Shown here piece by piece: positions 24,435-32,302 of a DNA stretch of 64,000 nt. How positions within the stretch are numbered: position 1 is the first letter of the stretch; every line of letters begins with the position of its first letter. The notes under the pieces were generated by a model that was not told the origin of the DNA, did not search any database, and worked only from the letters and a program-made list of their open reading frames with translations. The DNA is from G963720475 sp963720475. GTDB taxonomy: Bacteria; Actinomycetota; Thermoleophilia; Solirubrobacterales; Thermoleophilaceae. The stretch is from positions 2,046,001 to 2,110,000 of the forward strand of contig OY970394.1 in the NCBI GenBank assembly GCA_963720475.1, given 5' to 3'. The position numbers were made by a program, and so were the translations under genes.

Positions 24435-25675
24435 GTCGTGTACTCCGCGTTGAGGGTCACGTAGCCGTGCGAGAGATCGGAGAAGAAGACCTCTGTCTCG
24501 CCGCCCTCACCCGGGACCGTGAGCTCGTACTCGACCTCGGGCGCCTGCACGGCCTGCTCGAGCTCCGCCCATTCGGCGTCATCGAGATCGATCCCCACGC
24601 CGCCGGAGACGAGCTGCTTCCCTTGGACGGACAGGTCCACGTAGAAGGGAAGGCCGGCGAGCGCCATCCCGGCGGCCTGCAGGATCCGACCGTAGTTCGG
24701 GTCGGCACCGTTGAGCGCCGTCTTCACGAGCGCCGAGTCGGCGACGGCGCGTGCGACGGGCTCGACGAGCTCTCCCGCTCCGCGGACGATCACCCGCCCC
24801 ACCCGCTCGGCGCCCTCGCCGTCGGCCACCATCTCGATCGCGAGTTGGCGCAGCAGCGCGTCGAGCGCGTTGCCGAAGCGCAGCTCGTCGTCGGTCTGCT
24901 GCTCGATGCGGACGCCGGAGCTGCCGCTCGCGAGCGCGAAGACGGTGTCCGATGTCGAGAGCTGGGCGTCCACCGACGCGCGTTCGAACGAACGCTTGAC
25001 GGTCACGCCCGTGAGTAGATCGAGCGTGGCGGCGTCGATCGCAGCATCGGTCTCGACGAAGCAGAACATCGTCGCGAACTTCGGCGCCAACATCCCGGCG
25101 CCCTTCGCCTGGGCGGCAAGTGTCACCTTTCCCGAGGCCAGCTCGAGCTCGAGACAGGCCCGTTTCGGCGAGCGGTCGGTCGTCATGATCGCGTCGCTGA
25201 AGGCGCCGGCATCGGGCCCGAGCGCGGCGCACGCCGCCTCGATTCCGTCGAGCAGCTTCTGGCGCGGCAGCTCGCGCGCGGTCGGGCCGGTCGCCGCGAG
25301 TCCGATCCGCTCGGCCTCGATGCCGGTCTGCTCGGCAGCGGCGAGCTGCGACAGGCGCGCGGTCTCGAGGCCCCGCTCGCCGTCGGCGACGTTCGCGTTG
25401 CCCGAGCTCGCGACCACGACGCGCAGGCGGTCGAGCGCGGCCTGCCTCGAGATGGCCACGGGGGCGCCCACCAGCGCTGAGGCCGTGAAGCGGGCGGCGC
25501 TCGTGGCCTCCGGCTCGTCTGCGACGAGCACCCCGACGTCGAGTCCCTCGTCCTTGAGGCCGGCCGCGACCCCGGCCGCGCGGAAGCCCTGCGGCAGCCC
25601 GGCGCTGTCGAGCTCGGTGACGTGTTCGGGCCGGTCAACCCAGCGCGAGCGGAAGAAGCCGTCGGGGCCGGTCAT
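24431..25675 (-). CDS. argJ: Bifunctional ornithine acetyltransferase / N-acetylglutamate synthase
   Basis: Recycles the acetyl group from N-acetylornithine to glutamate. The 414-residue precursor has the self-cleavage site in KGAGMLAPKFATMFCF: Thr202 becomes the N-terminal nucleophile of the beta chain. The conserved SSGNANVADGERG and NGADPNYGRILQAAGMA are present. The site reads KGAGM-LAPKFATM instead of the more common KGSGMIAPNMATM, a tolerated variant. ATG 25675 overlaps the argC stop (ATGA). With ArgJ able to recycle acetyl groups, no separate argE is needed. Confidence 0.96.
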   Translation of the reverse strand: MTGPDGFFRSRWVDRPEHVTELDSAGLPQGFRAAGVAAGLKDEGLDVGVLVADEPEATSAARFTASALVGAPVAISRQAALDRLRVVVASSGNANVADGERGLETARLSQLAAAEQTGIEAERIGLAATGPTARELPRQKLLDGIEAACAALGPDAGAFSDAIMTTDRSPKRACLELELASGKVTLAAQAKGAGMLAPKFATMFCFVETDAAIDAATLDLLTGVTVKRSFERASVDAQLSTSDTVFALASGSSGVRIEQQTDDELRFGNALDALLRQLAIEMVADGEGAERVGRVIVRGAGELVEPVARAVADSALVKTALNGADPNYGRILQAAGMALAGLPFYVDLSVQGKQLVSGGVGIDLDDAEWAELEQAVQAPEVEYELTVPGEGGETEVFFSDLSHGYVTLNAEYTT

Positions 25676-26661
25676 TCGAGGCCCTCCGTCTCGGGCAAAC
25701 CGAGCATCACGTTGAGGTCCTGAACGGCCTGGCCCGCGGCGCCCTTCCAGAGGTTGTCGATCGCGGCGAACACCAGCACGCGCCCGGTCGCGGGCTCGAC
25801 CGTCGCGTGGATGCGGCAGCGGTTCGTCTCGCGCACGTCGCCGACGCCCGGAGGTGCGTCCACGAGGTCGATGAACGGCTCGTCGGCGTAGGCCGCCTCG
25901 AAGGTCGCCCGAATCTCCTCCGCGGAGGTGTCCTCGGCCACCGTCACGTAACAGCTCGCGAGCAGGCCCTGGTCGAGCGGGACGAGGTGCGGGGTGAACG
26001 TGATCGGGCAGCCGCTGCCGAGCTCCTGCTCGAGCTCCGCGCGATGGCGATGCCCCTCGACGCCGTACGGGCTGACGTTCTCGTCGACAGAGACGAAGTG
26101 GGTCGTCTGCGTCGCCTCCCGCCCGGCGCCCGACACGCCCGACTTCGCGTCCACGACCGCGTCCTTCATCCGGTCGCGCAGCGGTGCGAGCGCGAGCAGG
26201 GCGGCCGTCGGGTAGCAACCCGGGACCGCGACCAGGTCGGCCCCGGCGATCTCGTCGCGGTGCAGCTCGGTCAGGCCGTAGACGGCGTCGCCCAGCCGCT
26301 CCGGCCGCTCGTGAGCGCCGTAGTAGATCTCGTAGCGCTCGGCCGTCAGCCGGAAGTCGGCCGACAGGTCGGCGACGCGCAGCCCGAGACCGCGCAGCTC
26401 ATCGACCACGGCCGCGGCGGCGCCGTGCGGATACCCGACGATCGCGGTGCCCGCCCGCTCGGCGATCCGGGCGGCGTCGAATGCCTCCAGCTCGCGGCTC
26501 ACCCGGTGGCGCGGGTAGAGCTCGTCGAGGGTGCGCCCGACCTCCGAGCGCGCCGTGACGGCGGTCAGCTCGAGCGAGGGGTGCCGCTCGACCAGGGCCG
26601 CGGCGAGTGCGCCCGCGAATCCGGACGCGCCGACGACTGCGACGTCGGTCTGCTCAGGCAC
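25672..26661 (-). CDS. argC: N-acetyl-gamma-glutamyl-phosphate reductase
   Basis: NADPH-dependent reductase of the arginine pathway. It has a Rossmann start VAVVGASGFAGALAAALV, the catalytic Cys149 in VPGCYPTAALLAL, KSGVSGAGREAT, and a His in EGHRHRAELEQ. 329 residues, normal. The GTG at 26661 lies inside the pheT 3' end (8-base overlap with the pheT stop), so the arginine genes are physically fused to the phenylalanyl-tRNA synthetase operon. Confidence 0.96.
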   Translation of the reverse strand: MPEQTDVAVVGASGFAGALAAALVERHPSLELTAVTARSEVGRTLDELYPRHRVSRELEAFDAARIAERAGTAIVGYPHGAAAAVVDELRGLGLRVADLSADFRLTAERYEIYYGAHERPERLGDAVYGLTELHRDEIAGADLVAVPGCYPTAALLALAPLRDRMKDAVVDAKSGVSGAGREATQTTHFVSVDENVSPYGVEGHRHRAELEQELGSGCPITFTPHLVPLDQGLLASCYVTVAEDTSAEEIRATFEAAYADEPFIDLVDAPPGVGDVRETNRCRIHATVEPATGRVLVFAAIDNLWKGAAGQAVQDLNVMLGLPETEGLE

Positions 26662-29081
26662 GGAGGGTCCCCCCGATCTTGGCGAGCGCCGTCTCGATCT
26701 GCTCGCGCAGCTTCACGACCTCGTCCTCGGTGAGCGTCCGGTCCGGCGCGCTGAAGGTGAGCCGCACAGCGAGCGAATGGTTGCCCTCCCCCACCTGCTC
26801 GCCGCGGTAGAGGTCGAACGGCTTCGCCGCGACGAGCATCTCGCCGCCGCCCTCGCGGACCGCCGCCATGACCGCCGCTGCCTCGACGTCGTCGGGCACC
26901 ACGATCGCGATGTCCTGGAGGACGGGCGGGAAGGCGGTCACGGGCGCGTAGGTCGCCGGCGGCGGGAGCTCTTCGAACAGCGCGTCCGCGTCGAGCTCGA
27001 ACGCGGCGGCGGAGTCGAGCCCCCAAGCGCGCGTGATCGCCGGGTGGACCTCGCCGAGCCAGCCGAGCTCGCCGCCCGCCGGCGGACACGACGGCGGCGG
27101 AGCGGCCCGGATGCAGGAACGGCCGACTCGCGGCGGGGGTCGAGAAGCTTACGCGCGCGGCCGCGAGCACCTGTTCGAGCACGCCCTTGGCGGCGAAGTA
27201 GTCGGCCGGCCGCGGCTCGCTGCGCCAGCCGCCACCCCCAGCCCCCGTCAGGACGGCGCCGATGTGATGTCGCTCGTCGGCGGGCTGCGCGCCGCCCGGG
27301 CTCCCTTCGGGCACGCTCAACGCGCCCGCCGAGGCGTACACGTGCGCCGACTCGAACAGCGCCACCGCCGGCCTGTCGCGCGCTGCATTGTGGGCCGCGG
27401 CGTCGAGCAACCCGGGCAGCAGCAGCGGGCGCAGGACGCTCTGCTCCTCGCTGAGCGGGTTCTCGATCCGCAGTGTCGGTTCCTCGTCGAGTCGCAGCCG
27501 CGCCAGCGTGCCCGGCGCCGTGAAGCTGTACGCGACGCACTCCGCCAGCCCGCTGTCGCGCAGGACGTCCTCGAGCCGGCGGCGCAGCCGCTGTTTCGGG
27601 CTCAGTCCGCCGACGGCGTTGCGGCGCGCGGGCAGGGTGGTCGGCAGCTTGTCGAGGCCGTGGATGCGCGCCACCTCCTCGATCAGGTCGGCTTCGCGCT
27701 GGACGTCGGAGTCGCGCCACGGAGGAACCGTCGTGACGATCTGGCCATCGTCGACGCGCGGCTCGAAGCCGAGCCGGTCGAGGATCGCTGTCACCTCGTC
27801 GGACGGGATCTCCTCGCCGAGCAGCCGCTCGAGCCGCTCCGGCCGCATGCTCACGACGCGCGGCTCGACGGGTTCGGGATACGCGTCGATCGTGCCGTCG
27901 AGCATCCGCGCGCCGCACAGCTCGACCATCAGCTTCGAGGCGAGCCGCTGGGCGGCCATCGCCGTCTCCGGGTGGAGTTGCTTCTCGAAGCGGGCCGAGG
28001 CCTCGGTCCGCAGGCCGAGCTCGCGCGAGCTGCGCAGGATGTTCGGGCCGACCCAGGTCGCGACCTCCATCAACACACGGGTGGTCGAGTCCGAGACCTC
28101 GGAGACCTGGCCGCCCATGATCCCCGCGATCCCCGTCGGGCCCTCGCCGTCGCAGACGAGCGCGACGTCGGCGCCGAAGCGCCGCTCGACGCCGTCGAGG
28201 GTCGTCATCGTCTCGCCGTCCTTCGCCTTGCGCACGACGATCCGCCCGCCGCGGACCTCGTCGAGGTCGAACGCGTGCAGAGGCTGGCCGAGCGTCAACA
28301 TCACGTAGTTGGTGATGTCGACGACGTTCGAGATCGGCCGCTGCCCGGCCGCGGTGAGACGCTGCTTGAGCCAGGCCGGCGAGGGGCCGATCGCCACGTC
28401 CTCGAAGACGCGCGCGGTGAAGCGCATGCAGACGTCGGGGTCTTCGATCTCGACGCTCGCGTGGTCGGCGGCGGAGCCGCCCACGGCCTCGGCGTCGGTC
28501 GCGCCCGGGTCCTCGGCGAGCGGCGCGGCGGTGACGGCGTGCAGCTCGCGCGCGTCGCCGTAGACACCCATCGTGTCGGGCCGGTTGGGCGTGATCTCGA
28601 TCTCGATCACCTCGTCGCCGATCGGCAGCGCCTCGGCGAGCGGGGACCCGGGCACGGCGCCGTCGTCGAGGACGAGGATGCCGCTGTGGTCCTCGCCGAT
28701 TCCCAGCTCGTCCTCGGCGAGGATCATGCCGCTGGAGCTGACGCCGCGCAGCTCGACCTCGGCCAACTCTGTGCCGTCCGGGAGCACCGCGCCAGGACGC
28801 GCGACGGCAACGGACTGACCCGCCTCGACGTTCGGCGCTCCACAGACGATCGTGCGCGGATCGCCCGAGCCGTCGTCCACCGAGCAGACGCTGAGGCGGT
28901 CGGCGTTCGGATGCGCCTCGACGGCGAGCACCTTGCCGACGACGAACGCGTCCGGGTCGGCGATGCCGACGCGGTGCAGCCGCTCGAGCTTGACGCCGGC
29001 CATCGTCAGGACGTCGGCGAGCTCGGCCGCCGGCAGGCCGGGGTCGCAGTAGCTGCGCAGCCAGCTGACCGGGATCCTCAT
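26654..29081 (-). CDS. pheT: Phenylalanyl-tRNA synthetase beta subunit, one frameshift
   Basis: Tetrameric PheRS subunit that binds tRNA and edits Tyr-tRNA. Domains in order: N-terminal MRIPVSWLRSYC, OB-type tRNA-binding domain (to ~150), B3/B4 editing domain, B5 DNA-binding fold, catalytic-like core, and the C-terminal ferredoxin-like anticodon domain (FPPVLQDIAIVVPDD to GGTLRA). One extra base near 27070-27078 (context GGGCGGCGAGCTC) shifts the frame between the core and the last 135 residues. Removing it gives 808 residues, the family length. As pheT is essential in bacteria, the shift is most likely a sequence error. It overlaps pheS (ATGA) and argC. Confidence 0.93.
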
Positions 29082-30142
29082 GCGCCGAACTGCTCCAGCA
29101 GCCGTACGTCGTTCTCGAACAGCATCCGCAGGTCCGGCACCTCGTGCTTCAGCATCGCGATCCGCTCGATCCCCATCCCGAACGCGAAGCCCTGGACCCT
29201 CTCCGGGTCATAGCCGCTGTCGGCGACGTAGCCGAGCACGTTCGGGTCCACCATTCCGGCGCCGAGGATCTCGATCCACGCCTCGCCCTTGCACGTGCCG
29301 CAGCGCTCGCCGTTGACGCTGCCGCGACCGGCGCAGCGGAAGCAGGAGACGTCAACCTCGACGCTGGGCTCGGTGAAGGGGAAGTATCCGGGCCGCAGCC
29401 GCACTTCGCTCCCCGGGCCGAAGACGGCTCCCGCGAACTCGCGTAGAACCCCCTGGAGGTCGGCGAGCGTGATGTTCTCGTCGATCGCGAGCCCCTCGAG
29501 CTGGTGGAACATCGGCACGTGGGTGGCGTCGGGTGTGTCCGGCCGGTACGTGCGGCCGGGGACGACGAAGTAGACCGGCGGCTCGTGCGCCTCCATCGCG
29601 CGGATCTGCATCGGCGAGGTGTGCGTGCGCATCAGGACCTCGTCGGCGAGGTAGAAGGTGTCGCCAGGCAGCCGCGCCGGGTGCGCGGGCGGGTGGTTGA
29701 GCGCGGTGAAGTTGTAGTAGGCGTACTCCACCTCCGGTCCTTCGAGGACCGCGAAGCCGAGGCCGACAAAGATGTCCTCGAGCTCGCGCCTGATCTGCGT
29801 GACGAGGTGCAGGTGGCCCGCCGCCCGCGGCGGATCGCCAGGAAGGGTGACGTCGACGCGGTCGGCGACGAGCTGGTCGTCGAGCGCGGTCGCCTCTAGC
29901 GCCGCGGTCCGGTCGGCGAGCTGTGCCTCGAGCTTCTGCCGGGTCGCGTTGGCGGCCTGCCCCACCTCCGCCCGCTGCTCAGGGTCGAGCTCGCCGATCG
30001 AGCGCAGGGTGGTCGTCAACTCGGCCTTGCGGCCGAGGAAGCGGACGCGCAGCTCCTCGAGCTCGGCGACGCTGCGGGCGGCCGCGATGGCGTCGCTCGC
30101 CTCGCGGGTGAGTGCTTCGAGATCGGGAGGCGGAGCGGGCAT
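29078..30142 (-). CDS. pheS: Phenylalanyl-tRNA synthetase alpha subunit
   Basis: Catalytic subunit of PheRS. An N-terminal coiled-coil tRNA-binding arm (about residues 5-85) is followed by the class II catalytic domain: HTSPMQIRAMEAHEPP (motif 2 region), FFPFTEPSVEVDV-type strand (here YFPFTEPSVEVDVSC) and FGMGIERIAMLKHEVPDLR as motif 3. Two CxxC-like pairs (CFRCAGRG, CGTCKGE) suggest a zinc knuckle, found in a subset of bacterial PheS. 354 residues. The start shares a base with the upstream methyltransferase stop (TGATG) and its stop overlaps pheT. Confidence 0.97.
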   Translation of the reverse strand: MPAPPPDLEALTREASDAIAAARSVAELEELRVRFLGRKAELTTTLRSIGELDPEQRAEVGQAANATRQKLEAQLADRTAALEATALDDQLVADRVDVTLPGDPPRAAGHLHLVTQIRRELEDIFVGLGFAVLEGPEVEYAYYNFTALNHPPAHPARLPGDTFYLADEVLMRTHTSPMQIRAMEAHEPPVYFVVPGRTYRPDTPDATHVPMFHQLEGLAIDENITLADLQGVLREFAGAVFGPGSEVRLRPGYFPFTEPSVEVDVSCFRCAGRGSVNGERCGTCKGEAWIEILGAGMVDPNVLGYVADSGYDPERVQGFAFGMGIERIAMLKHEVPDLRMLFENDVRLLEQFGA

Positions 30143-30828
30143 CAGGGCATCCTAGTTGCGGTTTCGTGGAGCGCGATCGCGGCCGCCGCCGCGACCCCGA
30201 GCGAGTCGGGGCCGTCAGCGCGTAGCGGGATGTGGGCCGTCACGGTGGCCCCGTTCGTCACCGCTGGCGGGAGTCCCTCCCGCTCGGCGCCGAGGCAGAG
30301 CACGACCGGCGCCTCGGCGACAACCGCCCCGAGGGGCGTCCCACCGTCGCGGTCGAGCGCGACGGTCGTCCCCACGACTGCCCGGAACTCGGCGCGGGCG
30401 GGCGGCCGCGCGAAGACGGACCCCATGCTCGCGCGGACTGCCTTCGGCGAGAACGGATCCGCGCAGCCCGGCCCGAGGATCACCGGACCGTCGGCGAGCG
30501 CGTGGGCGCTGCGGATGATCGCCCCGACGTTGCCCGGGTCGCCGACGCCGTCCAGGTAGACACACAGATCGCCGGCAGGCTCGGCCCACCGTTGCGGATA
30601 GATGCCGATCGCGCGGGTGCCCGAGCCGAGGGTGCTCGCGGCGGCGAGCAACTCGGGCTCGACATCCCGCCCGGCCACGAGCACGACCTCCGCCCGCCAG
30701 CCCGCCACCTCGGCCGCAGCGACGAGGTCCTCGCCCTCGGCGATGAATAGGCCGGTCCGCTCGCGGTGCTTGCGATCGTGCAGCTTGCGGATGGTCTTGA
30801 GCTGTTGGTTGTCGGCTGAAGTGATCAA
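30142..30828 (-). CDS. SpoU/TrmH-family RNA 2'-O-methyltransferase
   Basis: SPOUT-fold rRNA or tRNA ribose methyltransferase, 228 residues. The N-terminal substrate-binding domain (ITSADNQQLKTIRKLHDRK, FIAEGEDLVAAA) is followed by the knotted SAM domain with LDGVGDPGNVGAIIRSAHA, LGAEREGLP and IPLRADGPDSLGVAAAAAI. The start is TTG at 30828, decided by AGGAG at 30837-30841 (8-base spacing); a longer open frame extends back through the rplT terminator and is not credible. It sits between rplT and pheS, a position known for this family in many bacteria. The target nucleotide is unknown. Confidence 0.92.
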   Translation of the reverse strand: MITSADNQQLKTIRKLHDRKHRERTGLFIAEGEDLVAAAEVAGWRAEVVLVAGRDVEPELLAAASTLGSGTRAIGIYPQRWAEPAGDLCVYLDGVGDPGNVGAIIRSAHALADGPVILGPGCADPFSPKAVRASMGSVFARPPARAEFRAVVGTTVALDRDGGTPLGAVVAEAPVVLCLGAEREGLPPAVTNGATVTAHIPLRADGPDSLGVAAAAAIALHETATRMP

Positions 30829-30847
30829 GTAATCGGCTCCTGAAACG

Positions 30848-30873
30848 AAAAAGGGGCGCCGATCTGGCGCCCC
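30848..30873 (-). terminator. Intrinsic terminator after rplT
   Basis: Leftward transcript: an 8-base-pair GC stem GGGGCGCC-AGATC-GGCGCCCC followed directly by TTTTT (30852-30848). It lies 25 bases after the rplT stop and ends just before the Shine-Dalgarno of the methyltransferase gene. It would end or attenuate infC-rpmI-rplT transcription before trmH-pheS-pheT. Confidence 0.85.
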
Positions 30874-30898
30874 GGGATGGTTCACAAGCGGTCCGCGT

Positions 30899-31258
30899 TC
30901 AGGCAGCGGCCGCCTCCCGGGCGCGTTCGGCAAAACGTCGGAAGGTCTCGGGGTCGCGCACGGCGATGTCGGCGAGCGACTTGCGGTCGAGCTCGATCTC
31001 GGCCAGGCGCAGGCCGTGCATGAACTGGCTGTAGCTCATGCCCTCCTGCCGCGCGGCGGCATTGATGCGAGTGATCCACAGGCGGCGGAAGTCGCGCTTG
31101 CGGTTTCGCCGGTCGCGGTAGGCGTAAGTGTCGGACTTGAGCAGCTGCTCCTTCGCACGCCTGTACGAGGAGTGCTTCTCACCCCGGTAGCCCTTGGCGC
31201 GCGCGAGCGTCGCGCGGCGCTTCTTGCGGGCATGAACTCCGCGCTTGACCCGGCTCAT
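30899..31258 (-). CDS. rplT: Ribosomal protein bL20
   Basis: Large-subunit protein that binds 23S rRNA early in assembly and, in some bacteria, represses its own operon. The 119-residue sequence is typical: MSRVKRGVHARKKRR, AKGYRGEKHSSYRRAKEQ, RDRRNRKRDFRRLWITRINA and GMSYSQFMHGL. ATG overlaps the rpmI stop (ATGA), giving coupled translation of L35 and L20. A strong terminator follows. Confidence 0.98.
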   Translation of the reverse strand: MSRVKRGVHARKKRRATLARAKGYRGEKHSSYRRAKEQLLKSDTYAYRDRRNRKRDFRRLWITRINAAARQEGMSYSQFMHGLRLAEIELDRKSLADIAVRDPETFRRFAERAREAAAA

Positions 31259-31449
31259 TTGTGCAACAGCTCCCGGACCCGCTTCTCATCCGGCTTGGCG
31301 ACGACCATCGGCCGGTCCATCTGCCGCTTGCGCTTGGAGCTCTTCTTCTCGAGGATGTGCGTCTTCATCGCGTGACGGCCGCGGAGCTTGCCGTTCGCGG
31401 TCTTGCGAAAGCGCTTCTTCGCGCCGGAATGGGTCTTCATCTTCGGCAT
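31255..31449 (-). CDS. rpmI: Ribosomal protein bL35
   Basis: Small basic protein of the large ribosomal subunit, 64 residues: MPKMKTHSGAKKRFRKTANG and the closing KRVRELL are diagnostic. Lies 65 bases after infC and overlaps rplT, the conserved IF3-L35-L20 order. Confidence 0.98.
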   Translation of the reverse strand: MPKMKTHSGAKKRFRKTANGKLRGRHAMKTHILEKKSSKRKRQMDRPMVVAKPDEKRVRELLHK

Positions 31450-31514
31450 GGGGACGAAGTATTGAAGCAGGTCGCTGCCCCCGGGCCGCGGGCTCAGCGC
31501 TCTAGTAGCCGGGC

Positions 31515-32162
31515 TCAGGAGCCCTTGGCGGGCGCGGCTTTGGCAGCGCTCTCGGGCGCGGCCGGGGCCTCTCCGCCCGCGGAAGAGGCCGCACCGTCCG
31601 AGGCTGCCTCGCCCTTCGCCGCCACCGGGCCGAGCAGCATGTGCATGTTGCGGCCCTCCTGGAGCGGCTGCTGCTCGACTGTCCCGAGCTCGGCGACGTC
31701 GTCGGCGAGGCGCTTGAGCAAGTCGCGGCCGCGCTCGGGATGAGACTGCTCACGGCCGCGGAACATGATCGTCACCTTGACCTTGTCGCGCCCGCGCAGG
31801 AACCGCTCGACGTGGCCCTTCTTCGTCTCGTAGTCGTGGACCGCGATCTTCGGCCGGAGCTTGATCTCGCGCACGTTGGTCTGCTGCTGGTGCTTGCGCG
31901 CGGCCTTCGCCTTCTGCTCCTGCTCGTACTTGTACTTCGAGTAGTCGAGCACGCGGCAGACGGGCGGCTTTGCGTCGCCGGCGACTTCGACGAGGTCGAG
32001 GTCGCGCTCCTGCGCGTAGGCGAGCGCCTCGTCGCGCTTGAGGACGCCGATCTGCTCACCGTCATCGCCGATCAGGCGTACCTCGGCCACCCGGATGCGC
32101 TCGTTGACGCGCGTCGAGTCCCGCTCGGGCGGGGTCCGATCGAACCTGCGCGGGATCGGCAC
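31515..32162 (-). CDS. infC: Translation initiation factor IF-3
   Basis: Binds the 30S subunit and controls start-codon selection. N-domain NERIRVAEVRLIGDDGEQIG, linker with Lys/Arg-rich YEQEQKAKAARKHQQQ, C-domain VREIKLRPKIAVHDYETKK and FRGREQSHPERG. The 215 residues include a C-terminal extension of about 40 residues rich in Ala, Gly and Ser that is absent from classical IF-3 but common in actinobacteria. Start is GTG at 32162, not the AUU that serves autoregulation in E. coli. Confidence 0.97.
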   Translation of the reverse strand: MPIPRRFDRTPPERDSTRVNERIRVAEVRLIGDDGEQIGVLKRDEALAYAQERDLDLVEVAGDAKPPVCRVLDYSKYKYEQEQKAKAARKHQQQTNVREIKLRPKIAVHDYETKKGHVERFLRGRDKVKVTIMFRGREQSHPERGRDLLKRLADDVAELGTVEQQPLQEGRNMHMLLGPVAAKGEAASDGAASSAGGEAPAAPESAAKAAPAKGS

Positions 32163-32302
32163 TACGAGGACCGCGGGCGGCTAGCTGTCAAAGGCGAGAT
32201 GGGGACTGTCCGGGAAGCAAGGAGGGCACGGCGCGTCAGCGGTGGCGCGGTGTGTGAGTGACCCTCATCCAGAACCGAGTATAGCGCTGCCCCGGTAGGG
32301 CG
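32163..32302 (-). other. Gap between thrS and infC with a possible leader peptide and hairpin
   Basis: 140 bases. Leftward it begins with an imperfect hairpin (TAGCGC near 32305 and GCGCTA near 32280) that could end thrS transcription, though no T run follows. A TATACT hexamer overlaps its end. At 32268-32236 an ATG opens a 10-codon frame reading MRVTHTPRHR then TGA. The frame may be chance or a leader peptide upstream of infC. No T-box or known riboswitch motif is visible. Confidence 0.3.

Noticed and set aside
30829..30899. T-box for pheS/pheT or thrS
   Set aside because: No AGGGTGG-type T-box sequence is present; the hairpin is an ordinary terminator.
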